A stretch of 64,000 nucleotides of DNA from Winogradskyella bathintestinalis (GTDB taxonomy: Bacteria > Bacteroidota > Bacteroidia > Flavobacteriales > Flavobacteriaceae), in the NCBI RefSeq assembly GCF_030407435.1, contig NZ_JASDDK010000001.1, positions 248,001-312,000 of the forward strand, read 5' to 3'. Positions 35,182-43,604 of this stretch are shown piece after piece. The notes beneath the pieces were generated by a model that searched no databases, was not told the DNA's origin, and was given only the letters and a program-made list of their open reading frames with translations. The first letter of the stretch is position 1. Every line of letters begins with the position of its first letter. Both the position numbers and the translations under genes were made by a program.

Positions 35182-36018
35182 ATGTATTTACAAAATTTGC
35201 AACAGGATGAAATCTTTGTTTCATCAGAAATGAAATCCTTAAAAACTCTGACACAGATAGAATCCCGACGAGGGCTTGAAAATGCCATCATTTCAAATGG
35301 TAAAATCGTCAATGTGGTATCTAACAGTTATGGACACATTCCAAACCAATTGTTCTTCAAGAAAGCTGAAGAAATGCTGACAGATGCACAACTGAACTTT
35401 CACAAGCGCACCATCAACAAAAATGATAGGTCGTTCATTACCGACTTTATCATAGACGATATAAGTCAGTTTACCGTCAAGAACGATAAGGACGTGATAC
35501 TGCCAATGCTACGGTTCAAAAACTCGTATGACGGTAGTGAAAAGACTTCTGGACACTTCGGATTTTATAGAGAAGTATGTTCCAATGGTTTGCACGTTTC
35601 ACAAGCCGAAATTGAGTTTTCCATCAAGCATAGTAAGAACAATACACACCTTATTATGCCAAGACTAAACAACCTGTTCGACAAGTTTCTGGACAATGAA
35701 TTCTATACGATAACCAAGAAATTCGACAAGATGAAAGAATTTAAAATCATCGATACACAGGAATTTGTAAAAGCCATTCTTGATAAAACGAAACTCTTTA
35801 GATATGAATGCAGCGACAAGAACAGCGACCCTTCGAAAAAATCTCGTGAAGTCCTGGAAATCCTGAATTATGAAGCATTGTTGCTAAACGAGGAACCTAA
35901 TTTGTGGTTAGGTTACAATGCCTTCAATGCAGTTTTACACAACACGCTGAAGAAAAGCTTTGGCCAACAAGAAAGATTGGACAAGAAATTGTTTGATGAA
36001 ATTTATGAAATGGCCTAA
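35182..36018 (+). CDS. DUF932 family protein
   Basis: The ATG at 35182 begins MYLQNLQQDEIFV; an upstream frame start at 35158 lies in the leader. The 278-residue product has DUF932 features (RGLENAIISNGKIVNVVSNSYGHIPN, then SGHFGFYREVCSNGLHV and the C-terminal LNYEALLLNEEPNLWLGYN). DUF932 proteins are widespread on plasmids, phages and conjugative transposons. They probably act with DNA replication or anti-restriction, but the activity is not proven. It shares a leader with the ParB-like gene. The stretch after it is gene-free for almost 1 kb. Confidence 0.82.
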   Translation: MYLQNLQQDEIFVSSEMKSLKTLTQIESRRGLENAIISNGKIVNVVSNSYGHIPNQLFFKKAEEMLTDAQLNFHKRTINKNDRSFITDFIIDDISQFTVKNDKDVILPMLRFKNSYDGSEKTSGHFGFYREVCSNGLHVSQAEIEFSIKHSKNNTHLIMPRLNNLFDKFLDNEFYTITKKFDKMKEFKIIDTQEFVKAILDKTKLFRYECSDKNSDPSKKSREVLEILNYEALLLNEEPNLWLGYNAFNAVLHNTLKKSFGQQERLDKKLFDEIYEMA

Positions 36019-36090
36019 AGCCAAAAGGTTCATCCAGTACCTCAAACTGGATTTTTTTGTGCTTGCTACTTATAGGTTTAAAAGCAATAC

Positions 36091-36417
36091 CGTTCAGCCC
36101 ATTCCCCTGCATTACGCAAAAAAGCTTCATTTCGGGAAAAGCGCTTCCTATAATAATCTTGGACACAACTTCAAAGCTTCCGTTTTCCATTCCACTTGCC
36201 CGCTAATTCCCGAAAAAAATCGGGAAGCGGTCAAACTGCATTCCAACCTACACCTTCAAAGTCAAGTCCGCTTTAAATCCTGCATAATGAGAATAAATAG
36301 TTTTCTTAATCCGTTCAGCACATTCCCCTGCATTTCGCCAAAAGCTACATTTCGAAAAAAGAGCTTCACTACACATATCTTGGACACAATCCCCAATTTT
36401 AGCTTTCCATTCCGTTA
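36091..36417. repeat. Imperfect direct repeats in a 985-base gene-free region
   Basis: A block at 36091-36197 recurs, diverged, at 36312-36417. Shared landmarks are CGTTCAGC, CATTCCCCTGCATT, GAGCTTC/GCGCTTC, ATCTTGGACACAA and TTTCCATTCC. The spacing of 220 bases suggests a duplicated functional unit. Open frames that span this area on both strands lack any protein character. The rest of 36019-37003 contains hairpins at 36207-36226 and 36420-36452 and otherwise nothing recognised. Confidence 0.6.
36207..36226. other. Seven-base perfect hairpin
   Basis: TTCCCGA (36207-36213) and TCGGGAA (36220-36226) flank six adenines. It lies between the two diverged direct-repeat blocks and may be part of an RNA or origin structure. 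Confidence 0.4.
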
Positions 36418-36419
36418 AC

Positions 36420-36452
36420 CCTTCCCGTCCCGAAGCCTCGGGACTGGGAAGG
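36420..36452. other. Long hairpin with one bulge
   Basis: CCTTCCCGTCCCGA pairs with TCGGGACTGGGAAGG around a four-base loop, 14 pairs with a single bulged base. It follows the second repeat block directly. There is no thymine run, so termination is unlikely. A structured RNA or a protein-binding site is more plausible. Confidence 0.5.
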
Positions 36453-37003
36453 AACACTTCATTCATTTGCCAAAATTGTGAATTAAGTCCGCTTTTCATC
36501 GGAAAGTCATCCCTTCGGTTTTCTTAACAGGATTTTCGGCGCGGTCTTCTTGAGCCCTCACTCGAAAATCCTTAAAAACCGAACCGCTGCCTTACACATT
36601 TTAAGGGGTTTATAATGGATAAAGCCTTTGTTGTTTTTCAGGGCGTCGAAAAACAGGCACGACATAACCAATTCTAATTTAATCACAGCTGCTTATCTCG
36701 CTTAACTGTCGGTACGCTCAAACGCAACTGCGTTTAAAAGAATTGCTAATGCCCTTATGGAACTTGTCAAGACTATACAAGTTTTAGTGAAAAATAAGGT
36801 TTCTACTCTCTTGAAAATCCAAGGATTTTACTACGTCGCAAACACACCTGATTTGTTCCCGAAAAGTCTGGACAAAACCCACTCTATCCATTGTGCGGTG
36901 CACAGAAGAAAAGAACAAACACCCCTTAAAATTTAATTCAGTTTAAAACAAATAGGGGAAATATAAACCAGTCTGTAACAAAGCAGACACAAAACTTTTT
37001 ATT

Positions 37004-37348
37004 ATGAGTACTATTAGAAATCACGTACAGTTAATTGGAAACGTTGGACAAGAGCCAACCATTACGAACCTTGAAAGCGGTAAGAAAGTAGCCCGTTTTT
37101 CACTCGCCACAAATGAGTATTACAAAGATGCCAAAGGCGAAAAACAAACTGACACTAATTGGCATACGGTAGTTGCTTGGGGCAAGACTGCCGAAATTGT
37201 AGAGAAGTATGTTGTTAAAGGCAAAGAAGTTGGAATATCGGGAAAACTTAAAACTCGAAGTTATACAAATGATGATAACGAACAACGCTATGTTACGGAA
37301 GTTGTAGCCGATGAAATTCTATTACTTGGAAGCAAAGACGACAAGTAA
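37004..37348 (+). CDS. ssb: Single-stranded DNA-binding protein
   Basis: The 114-residue protein is a single OB-fold of the SSB family: MSTIRNHVQLIGNVGQEP, KVARFSLATNEYYKDAKGEK, TNWHTVVAWGKTAEIVEKYV, then KGKEVGISGKLKTRSY. It is shorter than chromosomal SSB and lacks the acidic C-terminal tip, as is usual for element-borne copies. It would protect the transferred strand in recipient cells. A terminator follows directly, and the large non-coding region lies upstream. Confidence 0.95.
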   Translation: MSTIRNHVQLIGNVGQEPTITNLESGKKVARFSLATNEYYKDAKGEKQTDTNWHTVVAWGKTAEIVEKYVVKGKEVGISGKLKTRSYTNDDNEQRYVTEVVADEILLLGSKDDK

Positions 37349-37360
37349 ATCTTAAAATGA

Positions 37361-37398
37361 AAGAGGGCGTAACCGTCGAAAGATGCGCCCTCTTTTTC
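37361..37398 (+). terminator. Rho-independent terminator
   Basis: AGAGGGCG (37362-37369) pairs with CGCCCTCT (37386-37393), followed by TTTTTC. It is 14 bases after the ssb stop. Confidence 0.85.
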
Positions 37399-37426
37399 AT
37401 TATTCACACTTTAAATAATATGTACA

Positions 37427-37807
37427 ATGAAAGCACAAGTTAACGAAATAAAAGAGCGATTGCAATATTTTAGTGGAACAGAAATGTTCTATCAAATCCC
37501 ATTATTGCGAACCCGTTTTACGGACGGATTGAAATACTTATCGGAAGTAGTAGAATGTTTTTGGCTCATTACAGACACATCCGTAATTGCAAAAAGTCTG
37601 ATGAACCGAAGCGAATTTATAACCATAGACTTCAAAAGATTGCCCGAAGATAAACAGGATTTTACAGGCTATGAAGCAGAGATAATTTACAGCGATGGCA
37701 ACGACAATATTTTGGAAAAACACGGATATCGGGCAACCGATTTTCCGCTCGATGAACTGCGGTTATTTTTTGTAAATGATACGCTGATGTTACCAAGCGA
37801 ATATTAA
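37427..37807 (+). CDS. DUF6876-like small accessory protein
   Basis: The 126-residue protein has the layout of small Bacteroidota element proteins annotated as DUF6876 (LQYFSGTEMFYQIPLL, TDGLKYLSEVVECFWLITD). No catalytic residues are obvious. It is soluble and lies between ssb and a 65-residue protein gene, 12 bases apart, on the same strand, so these two are cotranscribed. Its function is not known, and the family name is from memory of the pattern. Confidence 0.6.
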   Translation: MKAQVNEIKERLQYFSGTEMFYQIPLLRTRFTDGLKYLSEVVECFWLITDTSVIAKSLMNRSEFITIDFKRLPEDKQDFTGYEAEIIYSDGNDNILEKHGYRATDFPLDELRLFFVNDTLMLPSEY

Positions 37808-37819
37808 AAATCGGACGTT

Positions 37820-38017
37820 ATGATATATCTAAATTTTACCGATTTGAACGCCGAAACACAAGAGCGATTAATTGCCAATTCCAAAGAAGAAGTAAAGGAA
37901 AAGTACGGCAAGGATATAATGGATTATGCCACAAAGCATAATACCAATTTGGATAAGATGCTTGATGAAGAAGCACTTCGGAATTTGTATTCGTATAAAT
38001 ACATTTTCAACGTATAA
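37820..38017 (+). CDS. Hypothetical small protein
   Basis: This 65-residue product (starting MIYLNFTDLNAETQERL) is acidic and helical, with no signal peptide or membrane segment. It follows the DUF6876-like gene by 12 bases and is closed by a terminator at 38040-38066. The family is not recognised. Position and coding continuity support a real gene. Confidence 0.55.
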   Translation: MIYLNFTDLNAETQERLIANSKEEVKEKYGKDIMDYATKHNTNLDKMLDEEALRNLYSYKYIFNV

Positions 38018-38039
38018 ATTTTATGAAATTAAAAGCAAG

Positions 38040-38066
38040 CACCTCTAAAATTTAGAGGTGTTTTTG
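38040..38066 (+). terminator. Rho-independent terminator
   Basis: CACCTCTAAA (38040-38049) pairs with TTTAGAGGTG (38051-38060), realistically a seven-base stem, followed by TTTTTG. It is 23 bases after the stop of the 65-residue gene. Confidence 0.8.
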
Positions 38067-38448
38067 TATGCGATTAGTATATAACCAATAAAAAAACGTA
38101 TCTTTATTTCGCTGAAATTCAGCATTCAAATTTAAGTAGGGTTATCCACTTTTCGACTTTCGCCGATAACCTTACACATCGAAAAATAACATATCGGAAA
38201 ATCATTTTCCTTGAAAATGGCAATCGGCTTTTAAGCCTGATTGTATGGATTTTTGTCACGCTTGCGCGTGACGAAAAGGAATAGCAAGAGGGTAACACGC
38301 TGCGCGCTGTTTCGGATTCCTTTTCGTTTTCAAATAGCTGATTACCAGCGATTTGAATATATTTTAATTTCCTGACAATCAACGATTTGCGACAAACGGG
38401 CTGTAAACGCCCATTTTTAGGGAAGATTTTGCGACAAATCGGCGAAAT
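38067..38448. other. Gene-free region with dyads, candidate origin of transfer
   Basis: No gene is supported here. The region holds a perfect 15-base palindrome (GGAAAAT-C-ATTTTCC, 38196-38210). It also holds an imperfect hairpin around 38220-38242 and a GC-rich hairpin GTCACGC-TTGC-GCGTGAC (38255-38272). It directly precedes the mobilisation genes bfmA-like and mobB-like, the usual place of oriT in Bacteroidota elements. The nick site cannot be read by eye. Confidence 0.45.
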
Positions 38449-38829
38449 ATGGACTCATTTATTGGAATTAGATTTAAAAAGGAAACTGCAAAACGTTTTC
38501 AAACTTTCTCACGCACTTACTTTAAATCGCACACCGAGGCGATGGCTACGATGCTCGATTTTTTCTTCTATAACGAAATTTCGCCAAAGGAAAAATTAGG
38601 TCCAACAGGGCGAACTATTGAAGCCAAACTTTTAAAAAGAATCAATGCGGTAATTGCCATAATGCGAGACGTAGAAAAGACACAAACCAAACCTACGGTG
38701 GCGATGATTCAATCCCTTTTTGAAACAGAAGAACCCACCAAAAAACCGCTGATTGTAGAAAAGAAATATGCCGAAGAAAAGAAGGAAATCCGCTTTCGCG
38801 AAAAGAAAAATCAAAGCAACCAACTATAA
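38449..38829 (+). CDS. BfmA/BtgA-family mobilisation accessory protein
   Basis: The 126-residue protein starts with a ribbon-helix-helix-like segment (FIGIRFKKETAKRFQTFSRTY followed by THTEAM-type helix, here KSHTEAMATMLDFF). This is typical of BfmA/BtgA proteins, which bind oriT and help the relaxase. The C-terminus is lysine- and glutamate-rich. It lies 11 bases upstream of the relaxase gene and downstream of the candidate oriT. That arrangement fits the relaxosome gene pair of Bacteroidota elements. Confidence 0.82.
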   Translation: MDSFIGIRFKKETAKRFQTFSRTYFKSHTEAMATMLDFFFYNEISPKEKLGPTGRTIEAKLLKRINAVIAIMRDVEKTQTKPTVAMIQSLFETEEPTKKPLIVEKKYAEEKKEIRFREKKNQSNQL

Positions 38830-38840
38830 ACTTTTGAGCT

Positions 38841-39872
38841 ATGTATATCACAGTAACACCTCAAAAATTAGGTAGCAATTATTCACAAAGCTCAGCGGAT
38901 TTTGTAGGCTATTTAGAGAAGGAAAACCAAGGGTTGGAACAATACGAAATGGAACACTTTTTCAATCAATATGGCGATGAGATTTCCGCTGAAGAAGTGG
39001 TCAAAGAAATTGATGGAAACACGGCAAAATTGAAAAAGAAAGAACCTAAATTTTATTCCATAACGGTCAGTCCTTCCAAGTATGAATTGAACAGATTACA
39101 GAACAGTCGTGAAGATTTAAAAACCTACACTCGTGAGCTAATGAAAGATTATGTTGCCAGCTTCAATCGGGAAATCAATGGACGACCTATATCAATAGAC
39201 GACATAAAATATTACGCTAAAATTGAACATCAAAGAACCTTCAAGGGTACGGACTTTCAGATAAAAGAAAACCAACCTTTCGCCACAAAAATACTTCAGC
39301 TCAAAACGGATATCCGAAATATTCAAGAAGGACGAGCTGAAGGGAATATTAAGAAAATGGAAAAGGAAATTGCCAAACTGGAACGCCAAGCGCCACATCA
39401 ACAAAACGGAAAACGGATAGTTCAGGGAATGCCGAAAGCAGGAAACCAAAGTCACATTCATATTATCGTTAGCCGAAAGGATGCTTCAAATTCTATATGC
39501 CTTTCCCCAGGAAGTAAGCACAAAGCATCCGAAGTAGAGATGCACGGAAAAAAAGTGAAGCGTGGTTTTGATAGAGATACATTTTTCGCGAAAGCGGAAA
39601 AAACATTTGATAAGACATTTGGATATAAGCGCAATTACGCAGAGACCTACAAAGCTAAAAAGACCTTTGTAAAGAACCCAAACCTATATTTTTCAGCATT
39701 GATGAAATTGCCAGCCAATGAAAAAGCATTGGCTTTTAAAATGATAAGTAAATCAGGATTGCCCATAGTGCCGAGTATTCCAGTAAGTCAGGCACAAATA
39801 GCGCTTCGAGTTTTTAAGCGATTAAGACGTGGCATAGAGGTGGCCATCAAATCAAGTTCAATAGGAATCTAA
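38841..39872 (+). CDS. MobB-type relaxase (DUF5712)
   Basis: The 343-residue protein resembles the MobB / DUF5712 relaxases of flavobacterial conjugative elements: N-terminal MYITVTPQKLGSNYSQSS, a mid region with YAKIEHQR, and a histidine pair in QSHIHIIVSRKD (about residues 203-214). The pair would coordinate the metal next to the nicking tyrosine. A tyrosine near the N-terminus (Y14 or Y27) could be the nucleophile. It would nick oriT and lead the strand into the recipient. It is in an operon with the BfmA-like protein and, three bases on, the coupling protein. Confidence 0.8.
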   Translation: MYITVTPQKLGSNYSQSSADFVGYLEKENQGLEQYEMEHFFNQYGDEISAEEVVKEIDGNTAKLKKKEPKFYSITVSPSKYELNRLQNSREDLKTYTRELMKDYVASFNREINGRPISIDDIKYYAKIEHQRTFKGTDFQIKENQPFATKILQLKTDIRNIQEGRAEGNIKKMEKEIAKLERQAPHQQNGKRIVQGMPKAGNQSHIHIIVSRKDASNSICLSPGSKHKASEVEMHGKKVKRGFDRDTFFAKAEKTFDKTFGYKRNYAETYKAKKTFVKNPNLYFSALMKLPANEKALAFKMISKSGLPIVPSIPVSQAQIALRVFKRLRRGIEVAIKSSSIGI

Positions 39873-39874
39873 GT

Positions 39875-41455
39875 ATGGAAATAAACAATCTCATAACGAT
39901 ACTTTCAATTATTGGTCTGGCCAGTATGGTTTTCTATGGAATGTTTCGAGTATCAAAATATGCGTTTGTGTTGAATAGCATATCGCTTTCAGTTCTCGTG
40001 TTCTATTTGTCTGAAGGAAATGAATTGATATTTATATTACTTTATTTGGTTTGTCCGCTAATGCTAATTAATATAGGACTGTATGTTTTTCTACATAAAA
40101 CCGAAAGCCCGAAAAATGGCGACAGCAGATACCAAGTAAACTTTGCAACTACTAAAGGAAATTTCAGATTGGATAATATCAAACGTGGTGCATCCATCAT
40201 TGGTTCTGCCGGAAGTGGTAAAACCGAAAGCGTGGTTTATGGATTTCTAAAGCATTTTGAAAAAGAAGGTTTCTGCGGAATTATTCACGATTATAAAGAT
40301 TTTGAATTGACCGAAATGGCATATCCGCTTTTCAAGGATAGCGACATCCCTTTTAAGGTCATTTCCTTCGATAAAATCATTCATAAGGTAAATCCTATTG
40401 CGCCACGGTATTTAGAGAATGAGGAAAGCGTAAACGAGGTGTCAAGGGTGTTGATTGAGAATCTATTAGAGCAAAGAGAAAGCGGAACAACTGGCACGAC
40501 AAAATTCTTCAACGATGCTGCAGAAGGGTTGATTGGTGGTTTGATTTGGAAACTGAAAACGGACTATCCCAAGTTTTGTACGTTGCCACATTTAATTGCG
40601 GTTTATCAATTTCTCGATACTAAAAGTTTGATTCAGTTTCTGGAAACCAACACCACATCACGAGCAATGGCAGATGCCTTTATAAGTGGCAAGGATTCTG
40701 AAAGGCAGACCGCTGGTGTAAAAAGCACATTGGCAAATGCGCTGAAAAGAATTAGTACACAACGGATTTTTATGGCTTTGTCCGCAGATGAAGTACCGCT
40801 AAATATAAATAGTGCTGAAAATCCCTGCGTAATTTCGATTGTGAACAACCCAAAATTCGAAACTTCGTATTCACCAGTAATCGCTACAATTATACACACT
40901 ATTACAAAGCAAATGAGCGTGCGTAATTCAAAACCATCATTCTTGCTTATGGAAGAAGCACCAACCATTCGTTTATTGAATATGCATCGAATTCCTGCAA
41001 CATTGAGAAGCTATAATATTTCTACGATTTATGTGATGCAGGATAAAATTCAGAATGATATGATGTATGGCGATAAGGCAAGCAAGGCGATTCTTAGTAA
41101 TCTATCCTATCAATTTTTCGGAAAGGTAAATGACCCGGACACCGCAAAATATTACGAACGCTTTTTTGAAATCATTAAAGACCCAACCAAGAGCATAAGT
41201 CGAGGACATAACCTCGATTTTGATACTCGCATTACTACGGGCGAAAAGGAAATCCCAAAGATTCGGGCGGACGTATTTTTCAGGTTGAAACAGGGCGAGT
41301 TTATCACTTATGCAGATGGTAGGGATAAAAAGGTGCAGTTTAAATTAGCCGACATTCAAAGGGAACTTCCTAATGAGACTAAACAGTTTTCTAAAGCTGA
41401 TTTGGGAGCTAATTTTGAGCGGGTTTATGAGGAAGCACGGTCTATATTTAAATAA
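39875..41455 (+). CDS. VirD4-type conjugative coupling protein (T4CP)
   Basis: The protein has N-terminal membrane helices (within residues 1-75) and a cytoplasmic ATPase domain with Walker A GSAGSGKTES near residues 109-118 and Walker B SFLLMEEAP near 355-363. It belongs to the TraG/TraD/VirD4 family that brings the relaxosome to the secretion channel. The 526-residue length is somewhat short but complete. It begins three bases after the relaxase stop, so BfmA, MobB and the coupling protein form one operon. This operon is separate from the leftward tra genes at 50-57 kb. Confidence 0.9.
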   Translation: MEINNLITILSIIGLASMVFYGMFRVSKYAFVLNSISLSVLVFYLSEGNELIFILLYLVCPLMLINIGLYVFLHKTESPKNGDSRYQVNFATTKGNFRLDNIKRGASIIGSAGSGKTESVVYGFLKHFEKEGFCGIIHDYKDFELTEMAYPLFKDSDIPFKVISFDKIIHKVNPIAPRYLENEESVNEVSRVLIENLLEQRESGTTGTTKFFNDAAEGLIGGLIWKLKTDYPKFCTLPHLIAVYQFLDTKSLIQFLETNTTSRAMADAFISGKDSERQTAGVKSTLANALKRISTQRIFMALSADEVPLNINSAENPCVISIVNNPKFETSYSPVIATIIHTITKQMSVRNSKPSFLLMEEAPTIRLLNMHRIPATLRSYNISTIYVMQDKIQNDMMYGDKASKAILSNLSYQFFGKVNDPDTAKYYERFFEIIKDPTKSISRGHNLDFDTRITTGEKEIPKIRADVFFRLKQGEFITYADGRDKKVQFKLADIQRELPNETKQFSKADLGANFERVYEEARSIFK

Positions 41456-41576
41456 CGTTAAACACCTTAATTCATTGGGCTAAACGGTTAATAAATGATA
41501 ATCTTAAAATTATCTTAACCCTTTTTTTGCAACGTGAAATTATACCAATATCTTTAACACTTATTTTTACCACCAA

Positions 41577-43604
41577 ATGACAGAATTAAGCCAAAGAGAA
41601 AAGGACTATTTAATAGAAAAATTACAAAAGGGCGAGCAACTACCCGAGGACTTCAAGTACAAGCTTTTCCCCACTATTCAAAAGGAATATGAACTCGTTT
41701 ATGCTGGAAAAATGCGTAAAGAAGATATTCTTGCAGACGAAGATGGAGTAACTGCCGCACCTTTACAAATTGAAAGAACGTATAACGGCGACCGTGAGTC
41801 TTATCCTGACGGTTGGAAAAATATGATTGTATTTGGCGACAACCTTCAATTTCTCAAAACCATTTACAAAAATGAAGACCCACTTATAAAAGACAAGGTT
41901 AAGGGAAAGGTTAAATTAATTTACATAGACCCACCATTTGCGACAGAATCTGATTTTTCAGGGTCACAAGGTCAAAAAGCATATACAGACAAGGCTAAAG
42001 ATGCTGAATTTGTAGAGTTTATACGAAGAAGATTAATTATTGCCAAAGAAATTTTGGCTCGTGATGGAAGTATTTATATTCATCTTGACCAAAAAAAATC
42101 TCACTATATCAAAACCATATTAGATGAGATTTTTGGAGAAGGTAATTTTCGTAATGAAATAGTTTGGAAAAGAACAAGTGCTCACAGCGATAGCGGAAAG
42201 TTAGGAATAAACTGTGAATTTATTTTCTACTATACAAATTCTGAAAAATATATATGGAATCAGCTTTATGAGTATTATTCAGAAAAACATTTGAAACGCT
42301 TTCGTAATCAAGATGAAGATGGTCGTTTATGGACTGATGGTCCTGTAACAGCTAAGGGGTTAAAGGGTTCAGGTTATACCTATGAATACAAAGGCATAAA
42401 AGGATATTGGAGATGTCCATTATCAACAATGGAAAGACTTGATTCTGAGAATCGTTTGCACTTTACGAACAAGGGAGGAATCCGGGTTAAAAAGTATTTA
42501 GAGGAATTAAAAGGAATTCCGTTACAGTCATTATGGGATACAGTAAATCCCATCAATTCACAGTCCAAAGAGCGAGTTAGTTATCCCACACAAAAGCCTG
42601 AAGAACTAATCGAAAGAATTATACGGTTGTCAACCAATAAGGATGATTTAGTTTTGGATTTTTTTGGAGGTAGCGGAACCGTAGCCTCAGTTGCTGAAAA
42701 ATTAGGTAGAAAATGGATTACTTGTGATATTGGTAAATTTGCTTTTTACACGATTCAAAAAAGAATATTGACAATTCAAAACTCAAAATCTCTAAAAAAT
42801 AAAACTAAAGATTTTGGCAAGAAGTCAACATCATTTCACACGATTAATACGGGTTTTTACGATATAGAAAAACTATTTTCATTACAACATAAAGAATATC
42901 AAGACTTCGTACTAAATCTCTTTGAAGTAACCCCAAAACCAAAAAAAATTGCAGGTATTGAATTTCAAGGAGAACGTAAGGATGGGTATGACGTATTGAT
43001 TTGGAAATATTGGGAGCATAAGGATGCAGCAGTTGATGAAGATTATTTAGAAATTCTTCACAAAAATATTGGCAAAAAAGTTGGCGACCGTATCTATATT
43101 ATAGCGCCAGCAAATTCTGTTCAATTTATTGATGATTACTATGAGATAGGGAATGTGCGCTATTACTTTTTGAAAGTACCATATCAAATTATTCAAGAAT
43201 TGCATAAGGAGAAATTTAAAAAATTCAGACAGCCTACCAGTTCCAGCAACGTAAATTCACTTGAAAATGCAGTTGGTTTTCACTTTATAAGACAACCAGA
43301 AGTTAAGTCCTCGTTTGATGATGGTGTAATCACAATAAAGGCTTTTAAAGCCTACTACCCTGATGAAGATACCTTGGAAGATATTCCTGGTCTGGAAGCC
43401 TTGGCAATGGTTGTTGTAGATAAAAACTATAACGGCAATGAGTTTTTAATGTCCGATGTATTTTTTGCTGCTGATATTGTTAGTGAGGATGGTAAAGCTA
43501 ATGTTTCCATTGAAGATTGTGGCTCTAAAGTAAGTGCAGTATATATCGACATTTATGGCAATGAATTCCGCGAGGTATTTACCAATAAAAATACGAAGGG
43601 ATGA
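41577..43604 (+). CDS. mod: Type III restriction-modification DNA methyltransferase
   Basis: The enzyme (675 residues) methylates adenine in the recognition site and carries the target specificity of the system. Motif IV reads DPPF at residues 118-121, followed much later by the SAM-binding motif DFFGGSGTVA (about 360-370). This is the beta-class order typical of type III Mod subunits. The central 150 residues between them hold the target recognition domain. Its stop overlaps the start of the res gene by four bases (ATGA), so both subunits are coupled. It starts 121 bases after the coupling protein, as cargo of the element. Confidence 0.93.
   Translation: MTELSQREKDYLIEKLQKGEQLPEDFKYKLFPTIQKEYELVYAGKMRKEDILADEDGVTAAPLQIERTYNGDRESYPDGWKNMIVFGDNLQFLKTIYKNEDPLIKDKVKGKVKLIYIDPPFATESDFSGSQGQKAYTDKAKDAEFVEFIRRRLIIAKEILARDGSIYIHLDQKKSHYIKTILDEIFGEGNFRNEIVWKRTSAHSDSGKLGINCEFIFYYTNSEKYIWNQLYEYYSEKHLKRFRNQDEDGRLWTDGPVTAKGLKGSGYTYEYKGIKGYWRCPLSTMERLDSENRLHFTNKGGIRVKKYLEELKGIPLQSLWDTVNPINSQSKERVSYPTQKPEELIERIIRLSTNKDDLVLDFFGGSGTVASVAEKLGRKWITCDIGKFAFYTIQKRILTIQNSKSLKNKTKDFGKKSTSFHTINTGFYDIEKLFSLQHKEYQDFVLNLFEVTPKPKKIAGIEFQGERKDGYDVLIWKYWEHKDAAVDEDYLEILHKNIGKKVGDRIYIIAPANSVQFIDDYYEIGNVRYYFLKVPYQIIQELHKEKFKKFRQPTSSSNVNSLENAVGFHFIRQPEVKSSFDDGVITIKAFKAYYPDEDTLEDIPGLEALAMVVVDKNYNGNEFLMSDVFFAADIVSEDGKANVSIEDCGSKVSAVYIDIYGNEFREVFTNKNTKG

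Noticed and set aside
35960-36499. Frames of 83-152 codons on both strands in the gene-free block
   Set aside because: They overlap each other and the DUF932 end, cross the hairpins, and show no protein-like composition; the repeats explain the openness.
38119-38599. Frames of 70-87 codons around the mobilisation region
   Set aside because: They cross the palindromes of the candidate oriT or lie in another frame of the BfmA-like gene.
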